Assembly (NCBI RefSeq): GCF_001039275.2
Contig: NZ_CP030117.1
Span: 3,162,001 to 3,226,000, forward strand
DNA length: 64,000 bases
DNA from: Brevibacillus brevis
GTDB lineage: Bacteria; Bacillota; Bacilli; Brevibacillales; Brevibacillaceae
Direction of reading: 5' to 3'
Shown here: positions 56,274-64,000 of the stretch, piece by piece
How positions within the stretch are numbered: the first letter of the stretch is position 1
How the letters are laid out: the number at the start of each line of letters is the position of its first letter
Program-made: the position numbers and the translations under genes
Notes under the pieces: generated by a model
The model's input: only the letters and a program-made list of their open reading frames with translations
Databases searched by the model: none
Told to the model about the DNA's origin: nothing

Positions 56274-59200
56274 CTATCCGATTCCTCCGCTGCGACAAAA
56301 GATCCACCATATCTTCTACAGATTGATCACCGGATGAAAGGCTGTCCAAGATGGATTCTAGCTGTTGGTCAAACGATTCGATGGAGGTTGCGTTTCGTTC
56401 TTCCACTTTTTCTGTCACCTCGGCTTTCTTCCTCTGCTGCCTGCCTTGCTCCTGCTTGATATAATCAGCTAGTACCGCTACCGAAGAATAGGTAAACAAA
56501 TCGGGCAAATCGAGAACACCCGGAAACTCGTTATCCAGTTTTTTCAGCAACTGGGTTGCTATGAGTGAATCCCCGCCCACATCCAGAAAACTGTCATAGA
56601 TGTTGACAGTTGATAAGTGCATGGTCTCAGCCCAGATTCCGGAGACCTTTTGCTCGATCTCGTCATACGTCTCCTCTTTTCGGCCAATGATCGTAAAAGT
56701 ACGTTTCACACTAGGCGAAGTAGAAGCAGCTCCGGAGCCAACAACCTTCTCTATCAGACCAGCCTCTAGTTTCAAAAATAGACCTTCATGTCTATCCCGT
56801 AACCATTCTCTGTTGACCGATGCGATTACCACCTGACTAAGATTCATCGCCAGTACCTGTTCAAAAGCAGCAGTGGCTTCATTTGTTTTCAACGGCTTGA
56901 ACAGACCATTGCTATTTGCAACGCCATAGTCAGCCGCCATGCCAGTTTCTTCCCACGCGGTCCAATTTATCGTCGTGGCACGAATGCCTCGCTTGCGCAG
57001 GTAAGAGGCGAAGCCGTCCAGATACCCATTCGCGGCAATGTAATCGCTCTGTCCCGGGCTGCCCTCCACCGTCGCCACGGAGGAAAACAGAACGAAGAAG
57101 TCAGGGCGCTCTTCCAGCAAGTTGTACAGCAAATAGCTGCCTTCGATTTTCGGCTTGGTCACCTTCGTAAAGTCGGACCATGTTTTCGTAAACAGAAAAC
57201 CGCTGCCTGCTACTCCTGCCGCATGAATGATTCCTTTGACCTCGCCGAATGCCTCACGTAGCTGTTTCAAAGTAGCTGCTACCTGCTGCTCATCGGCTAT
57301 ATCGCACGAGCAGACCATGATTTTGCTGCCTGATCGCTCAATTTCTTCTACACTCTCAATGATTCGCCGCGTTTTCGCATCCATGTCGCTTTGCTTGAGT
57401 TGCTCCCAGACTTCACGAGGGGGAAGTCCACTTCGACTGATCAAGCCCAGGCAGATTTTGCTTCGGGATGCCAGATGTTTGGCAATCTCCAGTCCAATCC
57501 CGCCAGTTCCGCCAGTAATGAGATACAACCCGTCTTCTTGTAGCTCCAGTGGTTGCACAGGCTCCTCAACTGCGCAACGGCCGAATTCCTCCACATACCG
57601 TTCATTTCCACGATAGGCAACCTGGTAAGCATCTGTTTCCGTGTATATTTCTGCCAAAATATTTTCGCAATCGGTGCCCGTGTCGAGATCGATACTGCGG
57701 CACTTCACTTGAGGATACTCGGCATTCACTACTTTTCCCAGTTGGAACAGTGCCGTATGACACGGCTCAATCTCTTCTTCGCTTCCCGTCACTTCCCAGC
57801 CGTTTTGACCCAGCACGATAAGCTCCATCTCTTGCTTGTATTTTGCCTGAACGAGTGATTTCACCAAATAAAACAAGCTTTGGATACTGTGTGCCTGAAT
57901 CGTTTTCAGTCTGGAAAGGCAAGGGGCTGCACTGTTTTCGTCGAGGGCATAGGCATGAACAATCCGGCTTATCTTCCGCTCTTTCAAATCGGAAAAGAGT
58001 TGCTCATAATCGGTTTCCTCGTGGCCTACCACATACTTCGTTTCTTGCTCTTTTCGATAGCCATCGCCGTGAGCGACCTGAATCAGGTCTACTCCACTCG
58101 CTTCCCAACGTTGGATCAACTCTCGAGTTGTCCTGTTTTCGTTGCCGAACAACAGCACGCTGCCATCCGTTGTGATATTCCCGCTTTCTTTAAGCGGTGA
58201 TTGTACCCAACGAATCTGATAAAACAAATCTTGGGCGACCATGGCAGAAGAGACACGTTTCAACGTATAGTTCTCTACTTCTGCAAATACATTTCCTTGC
58301 TCGTCGATCAGACTGATATCGTAGGAAACCGTCTCCCGGTTATCCCCCTGAGTTTCCCTCTTTCGCAGGTAGCTGTAAAACGACAAAGACATTTTTCCGT
58401 AGATGCTCATGCGCTTAAAGGAAAAGGGGAGGTAGAGATTTTCCAAGATAAACATGGTTACAGCATTTAGCCCGGTATCTAGTAAAGCTGGATGAAAGCC
58501 GTACACCGAAAAATCATCTAGGTAAGCTTCTGGCAATTTTACCCGGACCAGCACACGATCTTCGCATTTCGTCAGTGAATGAATATTGTTCCATCGCGGA
58601 CCAAATTTGGTACGCCCACGTATGGTTTCAATTTTCGCTTCTACCTGCTCCCAAGCGCCTTCTTCCCTGATCCGCTGAAGATCCATCCAAGGAGCCTTTG
58701 CAGCGTCGACAGGAATGATTTTTCCTTCCACATTCAGTTGCCACTCGTGATTGACTCCCGCGTGATGGGAAGAATTACGGTTGACTATACGCAAGTGAAG
58801 TTGATCATCTAGACTTTCCAAAATCGTATGGACCAAATGCTCTTGATTCTCCGGGATGATCAACGGACTGATAAACCGAAGATCCCGCAACTCAAAAGCG
58901 TCGTTTCCATAATGACTGTATCCAGCTTTTCTCGCCCATTCCATGAATGCGGTCGCAGGCACGATATGGTACCCCATCATGAGATGCTCTTGCAAAATCC
59001 ACTGATTTTCCATCCGTAATGGCATTTCATAGATGCTCTGCCGATAGGATTCCAATACTTTAGGGCCAGGAATGACTTCCTTATTTTGCGGGATCAGCGT
59101 TTGAGCCTCTCCTCCCTGACCCACATCCACCTGCGGCCAAAAAACGGTCTTTTTAAAAGGATAAGGAGGCAACGACAATCGATGGTACTCCCCGGACTGA

Positions 59201-61068
59201 TAGAAATACCGCCAATCTATTTCCGCTCCCTGCACATAGAGCTGGCAGATGTCAGACATCCCCTGAAAATCAGCAGAGGAAACGCTTGTAATCACTTGCC
59301 GAGCTTTATCCAGCAACTGATGCAAGCCCGATTCGGTAATCTCACCATTTGCTTTATCCAATTTGCTTTCCGGAACGACCTTGAACTCGTTGTAATAGAT
59401 TCCTTCGACCTCTCGACTGTAGGGAAGACGCTCCAAAAAGACCTGATTCAGCTTTTCTTTTAATTCGTGCAAACTGCGAACGATTAGGGCAAGACGGCAT
59501 GTATAATGTCCTCTACCCATTACCGAAGTAAAACAAAGCTCCTCCAAAGACAAGTTCTCCTGATGATTGACAAAATGGCGATAGCGAGATATCAGTTCGA
59601 ACAAGGTATCTTTATCTTTAGCCGAAGCGGTAAAAATCTGAAAAGGACGAACTGGCGGCGCATCCGCTTTTTCAACTGGCGCTTCCTCCAGTACGAGATG
59701 GCAATTCGTGCCGCTAAAACCAAATGAACTCACACCTGCGCGAAGTGGAATATCCTGTTGATCCCGCTGCCATTCCTGGAGCTTGTCCACCATATAGAGC
59801 GGCGAGCCCATAAAGTCGATGAATGGATTCGGATCGTCAAAATGAAGGGTGCTGACCATCTTCTTATGTTTGAGGGACATAATTACTTTAAAGACAGAAG
59901 CGATCCCAGAAGCGGCCGCAAGATGACCGATATTTGATTTCACCGAACCGATTCCGCAAAACTGTTTCTTCGACGTATATTTTTTAAAAGCATTGCTTAG
60001 TGCTTGAACTTCGATCGGATCGCCAAGAACTGTGCCTGTACCATGTGCTTCAATAAATCGGATCGTCTCGGGTGAAATCTCGGCATTCATCCAGGCTTTT
60101 GTGAACACTTCTTCTTGAGCGATCGCATTGGGTGCTGTGATTCCATTCGACTTCCCATCGTTATTAGCCGCACTTCCTTTGATGACGGCATGAATATGAT
60201 CCCGATCCTGGATGGCTTTATCCAGTGGCTTCAGTAATAATGCCCCAAACCCTTCTCCCCATAGCGTTCCATCTGCATTTTTGTCAAAAGGCTTAACTAG
60301 ATGTAGCTTGGATTCCACCAAGCCAAAAGCAGGGTTTTTAACCGGGAAGAAAATCAGGGAAACGCCGCCTGCAATCGCCATATCGCATTCGTTGTTCCTG
60401 ATTGCTTGACACGCATTGTGAATGGCTAACAATCCTGATGAACAAGCGGAATCTACGACTACGCTAGGTCCCTTTAAATCGAGAAAATAGGAAATCCGGC
60501 TGGCCAAAATCCCGGTATAGGAACCAGTTAGCGCCAGCTCGTCCGTTTGGTCCAACAAGTGCGTGTACATGTTCCCTACAGTGTGGTCTCTTCCAATAAA
60601 AACGCCGGTTTTGGATGAAACGATTCGATTTCCCCCGTACCCAGCATCCTCCACGGTTTCCATAACGGTAGTCAAGAGAAGGCGTTGCATGGGGTCCATC
60701 ATGACGGATTCCTTATTGGAAATCTTGAAATATTCCGCGTCAAAATGATCAATATGGTCCAGATATCCGCCCTTTTCATAGACAACGTCTGCTGAAGTTC
60801 CCTGATACATCTTGCTGATAAATCCTTCGACACCCGTTTGCCTGCTCTTCGGAAAATCCGTGATGCAGTCGACCTCGGCCATCAAATTGTGCCAGTATTC
60901 ATCCAGATTGCTAGCACCCGGGAAGCGGCCAGCCATTCCGATAATCGCGATATCCTTGTTTTTTTTCAAGCCTGCATTTTTGATCTCTTTCAGAATGACC
61001 TTGGACTTCTCGACGCTTAATTGCTGATCCTTTATCTGCTGATAAATGTATTTTCTCGTTTCTTTCAT
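56266..61068 (-). CDS. Trans-AT PKS module KS-DH-KR-ACP
   Basis: 1600 residues. The N-terminal docking-like helices are YIYQQIKDQQLSVEKSKVIL. KS ~37-465 has Cys209 in DSACSSG, His342 in HGTGT and His382 in NIGHLAAASG. DH ~690-960 has HLMMGYHIVPA, the only DH here that keeps Gly of HxxxG, and HPALLD. KR has GGTGGIG and SDYIAANGYLD. ACP has VGGDSLI. The tail is FDQQLESILDSLSSGDQSVE. There is no AT. The KR block is nearly identical to that of the hybrid gene. Its ATG overlaps the previous stop (ATGA), so translation is coupled along the operon. Confidence 0.92.
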   Translation of the reverse strand: MKETRKYIYQQIKDQQLSVEKSKVILKEIKNAGLKKNKDIAIIGMAGRFPGASNLDEYWHNLMAEVDCITDFPKSRQTGVEGFISKMYQGTSADVVYEKGGYLDHIDHFDAEYFKISNKESVMMDPMQRLLLTTVMETVEDAGYGGNRIVSSKTGVFIGRDHTVGNMYTHLLDQTDELALTGSYTGILASRISYFLDLKGPSVVVDSACSSGLLAIHNACQAIRNNECDMAIAGGVSLIFFPVKNPAFGLVESKLHLVKPFDKNADGTLWGEGFGALLLKPLDKAIQDRDHIHAVIKGSAANNDGKSNGITAPNAIAQEEVFTKAWMNAEISPETIRFIEAHGTGTVLGDPIEVQALSNAFKKYTSKKQFCGIGSVKSNIGHLAAASGIASVFKVIMSLKHKKMVSTLHFDDPNPFIDFMGSPLYMVDKLQEWQRDQQDIPLRAGVSSFGFSGTNCHLVLEEAPVEKADAPPVRPFQIFTASAKDKDTLFELISRYRHFVNHQENLSLEELCFTSVMGRGHYTCRLALIVRSLHELKEKLNQVFLERLPYSREVEGIYYNEFKVVPESKLDKANGEITESGLHQLLDKARQVITSVSSADFQGMSDICQLYVQGAEIDWRYFYQSGEYHRLSLPPYPFKKTVFWPQVDVGQGGEAQTLIPQNKEVIPGPKVLESYRQSIYEMPLRMENQWILQEHLMMGYHIVPATAFMEWARKAGYSHYGNDAFELRDLRFISPLIIPENQEHLVHTILESLDDQLHLRIVNRNSSHHAGVNHEWQLNVEGKIIPVDAAKAPWMDLQRIREEGAWEQVEAKIETIRGRTKFGPRWNNIHSLTKCEDRVLVRVKLPEAYLDDFSVYGFHPALLDTGLNAVTMFILENLYLPFSFKRMSIYGKMSLSFYSYLRKRETQGDNRETVSYDISLIDEQGNVFAEVENYTLKRVSSAMVAQDLFYQIRWVQSPLKESGNITTDGSVLLFGNENRTTRELIQRWEASGVDLIQVAHGDGYRKEQETKYVVGHEETDYEQLFSDLKERKISRIVHAYALDENSAAPCLSRLKTIQAHSIQSLFYLVKSLVQAKYKQEMELIVLGQNGWEVTGSEEEIEPCHTALFQLGKVVNAEYPQVKCRSIDLDTGTDCENILAEIYTETDAYQVAYRGNERYVEEFGRCAVEEPVQPLELQEDGLYLITGGTGGIGLEIAKHLASRSKICLGLISRSGLPPREVWEQLKQSDMDAKTRRIIESVEEIERSGSKIMVCSCDIADEQQVAATLKQLREAFGEVKGIIHAAGVAGSGFLFTKTWSDFTKVTKPKIEGSYLLYNLLEERPDFFVLFSSVATVEGSPGQSDYIAANGYLDGFASYLRKRGIRATTINWTAWEETGMAADYGVANSNGLFKPLKTNEATAAFEQVLAMNLSQVVIASVNREWLRDRHEGLFLKLEAGLIEKVVGSGAASTSPSVKRTFTIIGRKEETYDEIEQKVSGIWAETMHLSTVNIYDSFLDVGGDSLIATQLLKKLDNEFPGVLDLPDLFTYSSVAVLADYIKQEQGRQQRKKAEVTEKVEERNATSIESFDQQLESILDSLSSGDQSVEDMVDLLSQRRNRIDE
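56869..58379 (-). repeat. 1.5-kb KR-region repeat, copy 2
   Basis: Partner of 52080-53590. The near-identity breaks off at the DH end (about 58379) and in the KR-ACP linker (about 56870). Confidence 0.85.
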
Positions 61069-64000
61069 TCCTCTTCTCCCAGCAATCGATCGATCTCTTC
61101 CACATCGAGCTCACCGTTGGCTAAGCGATGCAAGATTTGATCGAGATTTTGATCTTCATCCTCCTGATCCATACTGCCGGATGATAGTGGTTGCTCACTT
61201 CCCATTCTGGAATACAGATATTCGGCCATCTTATTAATCGTGGGATAAGTAAAAATATCCGAGATGCCCAGCTGATCTGGAAAGAATTTTTCCAATTCCT
61301 GGAGCAGATATACAGCAAAAATGGAATTCCCTCCAAGGGACGTAAAATTATCATCCATTTGAATGGAATCAGATTCCAACAGTGTGATCCATAACTGGCG
61401 AATCAACTCTTTGATTTCGTGCAGGGAAGCGTGCCTTGGATTCCCATGAAACACGCTTGGGGACGTCTGAGCAATATGGTTTTCTCGAAGCCCCTTCGAC
61501 TGTTCCACATAATCGATCAACAGTCTGTTTCCCTCGTAAAAGAAGTTGCTTTGGAAATTCTTTATAGCCACCTCTTTATTGATTCTACCTATCACTATTT
61601 GTTTCTCGCCAAGGGCAAGTGCAGCATCAAATGCAGTAACAGCAGTCTTCGATGACAGCAGGTGGAAGATCATCTCTTTTTGGAAGGTTCCATAATCATA
61701 GGCCATACCGATCTCTTCCCAAGGCGCCCAATTTAGCGTAATTCCGTTTTGATAGACAGGTAGGCTGTGGACGAAGCTGTCCAAAAAGCCGTTTGCCGCC
61801 ACATAATCACCTTGTCCTGGCGTACCTTCCAGCGTAGAGACAGATGAAAAGCAGACGAAAAAATTCAGCGGTTCGGTGATCAATTGGGCCAAATTCATAC
61901 TCCCCGCTATTTTGGCTTGAATCACCTCACGAAAACGTTCCTCTTCCCTATTGAATAAAAATTGATCCCCGGCTACTCCAGCTGCATGAATCACTCCGTT
62001 GATGCTGCCGAATGTTTCTCTGACTTCTTCGAGCAAGGCCGCTAGCTGTTCTTTGCACGCAACATCCGCTCTGTAGATCGTATATGTACTGCCTGACTCT
62101 GTAATTTTTTGCAGCATCTTGATTCTTCGTATTACTTCTTGTTGCTCTCCTTTTTGTACAATCTCTTCCCAATCATCTTCTGCTGGCAAGCCTGATCTGC
62201 TTACCAACACGAAATGGTTCGGCTTCTTCCCTGCTAGGTGCAAGGCAATGGTCAAGCCTAACCCACCCGTTCCACCTGTAATTAAATAACAGCCCGATTG
62301 AGTCAGGCTGAGCTCTTGTGGTAGAGATGACTGGTGATCCAGCTCCTTCATTTTTTGCACGAAGCGCTGACCGCGCCTGTACGCTGCAATGTAACTGTCT
62401 GGCTGATGCTCCAGTTCGGCAATAATCGCAGAGATATCTGTATCTGTATCCAGATCGATAGAACGGCAGCGCAAGTGAGACCATTCACTGCTGACTACTT
62501 TTCCGAGATGATAGAAAGCATTGTGAATCGGATTTAGCGCAGGCTCCGTATCTGTAACAGGAAACGCCTGATCGCCAATCAGGACCAGATCAATTTTGTG
62601 TCGTACGTTTAAGGCAATCAAACTCTTCGTCAGATAGAAGAGACTGAACAAACCTTCGTCTCCAATCTGGTCACCGTTGATCTTTGACAGAGAAAAGCAG
62701 TGGATGATGCGCTGCACAGCCTTGTTCCCGATTTCCTTCCATAGCGCATCGAAATCTTGTTGATTGACAGTAACCTCATAATGGAAGTCATCGAGCTTGG
62801 CAAAATGATCACCAACCGTAACGAGAATGGTAGGGGTTCCGTTCCTTTTGAGTTCCTCCATCAGTTGTTGAGAGAAAGGGTCATGACCACTAAAAACAAG
62901 CGTGTGCGGCGTTGTGTCCTGATTTTTATTTTCTTCACGCAATGGCCTGGCTTCCCAAACAATTTGATGAAACAGCCCTTTGGAAGAGAACGCGGCGGAA
63001 GATGCTTCTGCCATATTCACTCTTTTCAAGGTGTATTCTTGTATTTCAGCGAAAACCTCTCCTTTTTCGTTGAGGAGCATGATATCAAAGGAGATTGCTT
63101 CCTGCATGGTCGCCGCATCTTTCTCTTTCATTTGCAGCAAACTGTAAAATTTGCTCGGCATGGCCCCAGAAAAAATGAGTTTTTTATACCGAAAAGGTAA
63201 AAACAATCCATCGCGGATTTGACTGATCGGAATATTAACCGCGCAATCCAACAAAGAAGGATGGAGAACAAAAGTGTGCAACTCATGAGCAAATTGAACA
63301 GGCAGTTCAAAAAAGGCGACAATTCTATCCTCTTCCATATAAATCTCTTTCATGCACTCCCAATGCGGGCCTGTTTGAACAGGGGCATCAGCCTCTGGTT
63401 TATACCCGGATACCGACTGCTTGTTTGCTCCCCTCAGCAATTCGGGAAGAGACAGTTGCTTTTGCTGATGCTGCTGTTCAGACTGAACAAGCACTTTTGC
63501 TCGGCAGTGAACGACCCACTCGTCCGAATGCTCCAACATCGAAGTGACCATGACGTCATACGATGACTTTTGTTTTTGCAGGACAATGTGGACGCTTTTT
63601 TTTTCCCCTTCTTTAACTTGAAGTGGCTGTAAAAACATGACGTTTTCTAGTGCCAACACGTCCTGCTGAGGTATCGTTTTTCGAACAATCTGGCTCATCA
63701 TTTCCAGATAAGCGGTTCCAGGCAAAACGTAATGCTCAGCAATTTTATGTTCCGCCAGTACCCAATGCGTGTCGACCGAAAACTTCGTTTCATAAATATC
63801 AACGCCATTACTGCTTACAAGGCATTGGTCGACAAGAGGAGCGAGTTTTTTCTCCAAATCTTTCGTCTCGATCCAGCAGCGAATATCCTGAAACGGATAC
63901 GTAGGCAAGCTGATCAATGGATGTCGTTGACCAGAGTAAAGGTCGTTCCAAGGAATTGGCTCGCCTTCGATATACTTCAATGCCCAATGGATCATCTCGC
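61065..64000 (-). CDS. Trans-AT PKS, partial (post-KS linker-DH-KR-ACP)
   Basis: The frame is open to the window edge, so the start and presumably a KS lie beyond 64000. Visible residues begin in the post-KS linker (LISLPTYPFQDIRCW). DH has HKIAEHYVLPG (Gly of HxxxG is Glu) and HPSLLD. KR has GGTGGLG, SSVSTLEG and GDYVAANGFLD, where Gly replaces the usual Ser before Asp-Tyr. ACP has LGGNSIF. The tail DQILHRLANGELDVEEIDRL is docking-like. Module type KS-DH-KR-ACP is inferred from its neighbours. There is no AT in the visible part. Confidence 0.88.
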   Translation of the reverse strand, partial: EMIHWALKYIEGEPIPWNDLYSGQRHPLISLPTYPFQDIRCWIETKDLEKKLAPLVDQCLVSSNGVDIYETKFSVDTHWVLAEHKIAEHYVLPGTAYLEMMSQIVRKTIPQQDVLALENVMFLQPLQVKEGEKKSVHIVLQKQKSSYDVMVTSMLEHSDEWVVHCRAKVLVQSEQQHQQKQLSLPELLRGANKQSVSGYKPEADAPVQTGPHWECMKEIYMEEDRIVAFFELPVQFAHELHTFVLHPSLLDCAVNIPISQIRDGLFLPFRYKKLIFSGAMPSKFYSLLQMKEKDAATMQEAISFDIMLLNEKGEVFAEIQEYTLKRVNMAEASSAAFSSKGLFHQIVWEARPLREENKNQDTTPHTLVFSGHDPFSQQLMEELKRNGTPTILVTVGDHFAKLDDFHYEVTVNQQDFDALWKEIGNKAVQRIIHCFSLSKINGDQIGDEGLFSLFYLTKSLIALNVRHKIDLVLIGDQAFPVTDTEPALNPIHNAFYHLGKVVSSEWSHLRCRSIDLDTDTDISAIIAELEHQPDSYIAAYRRGQRFVQKMKELDHQSSLPQELSLTQSGCYLITGGTGGLGLTIALHLAGKKPNHFVLVSRSGLPAEDDWEEIVQKGEQQEVIRRIKMLQKITESGSTYTIYRADVACKEQLAALLEEVRETFGSINGVIHAAGVAGDQFLFNREEERFREVIQAKIAGSMNLAQLITEPLNFFVCFSSVSTLEGTPGQGDYVAANGFLDSFVHSLPVYQNGITLNWAPWEEIGMAYDYGTFQKEMIFHLLSSKTAVTAFDAALALGEKQIVIGRINKEVAIKNFQSNFFYEGNRLLIDYVEQSKGLRENHIAQTSPSVFHGNPRHASLHEIKELIRQLWITLLESDSIQMDDNFTSLGGNSIFAVYLLQELEKFFPDQLGISDIFTYPTINKMAEYLYSRMGSEQPLSSGSMDQEDEDQNLDQILHRLANGELDVEEIDRLLGEEE

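Noticed and set aside
38943..64000. Acyltransferase or enoyl reductase domains in the PKS proteins
   Set aside because: No GHSxG AT motif follows any KS, and each KS passes into the linker and DH. No ER motif was seen between DH and KR. The AT is presumed to act in trans from outside the window.
1..64000. CRISPR arrays, tRNA/rRNA genes, complete insertion sequences
   Set aside because: I saw no regularly spaced short repeats, no tRNA- or rRNA-like sequence and no intact transposase. The large repeats are explained by NRPS/PKS domain duplication.

Overview
The window looks like a low-to-moderate G+C Gram-positive chromosome of the order Bacillales, most likely a Brevibacillus/Paenibacillus-type organism. 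This rests on strong Shine-Dalgarno sites, Bacillus-style promoters and regulators, a LoaP antiterminator, an Sfp-type phosphopantetheinyl transferase and AT-less (trans-AT) polyketide synthase modules. It has two halves.

Left half (about 1-17.7 kb). A MerR regulator and a GNAT acetyltransferase are divergently arranged over a MerR-type promoter, next to gene relics (MATE pump, TetR, thiolase). Then comes a catabolic island. One operon on the minus strand (8226 to 3442) encodes an acyl-CoA ligase, a TauD-like dioxygenase, an MFS carrier and an SDR. Facing it are a divergent SDR and an acyl-CoA dehydrogenase with a 42-residue CxxC protein. A second, partly decayed copy of the SDR-MFS-TauD cassette follows (11.1-14.5 kb), then a LysR regulator and a DAD-like cupin. 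Four promoters in this island share one architecture: a TACTTGCAAGTA-type palindrome, exactly 35 bp, then a perfect TATAAT. I infer a small regulon run by the LysR protein. The substrate is unknown.

Right half (17.7-64 kb). LoaP and the phosphopantetheinyl transferase are on the plus strand. They are convergent with one long minus-strand assembly-line operon that enters from beyond position 64000 and ends at a strong terminator at 19822-19851. In transcription order it carries: a PKS cut by the window edge (DH-KR-ACP visible); a KS-DH-KR-ACP PKS; a PKS-NRPS hybrid (KS-DH-KR-ACP-C-A-T); two more KS-DH-KR-ACP PKSs; a BtrH-like putative acyltransferase; a translationally coupled cassette resembling RifL/RifN/RifK (sugar dehydrogenase, ROK kinase, AHBA-synthase-type aminotransferase); a T-C-A(Ser)-T-TE NRPS; and an NRPS with three near-identical modules. 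No acyltransferase domain is visible, so the PKS is trans-AT with its AT outside the window.

Working picture: LoaP lets RNA polymerase read through the long operon and Sfp activates the carrier domains. The PKSs build a reduced or unsaturated chain, the NRPSs add amino acids, and the RifL/N/K-like genes supply a 3-amino-3-deoxyhexose (kanosamine-type) unit. The BtrH-like enzyme is a candidate for joining that amine to a carrier-bound acyl chain. The product is not identifiable from sequence alone. Oddities include a carrier domain lacking its serine, a condensation domain missing its catalytic half, and 1.5-kb and 3.1-kb internal repeats.
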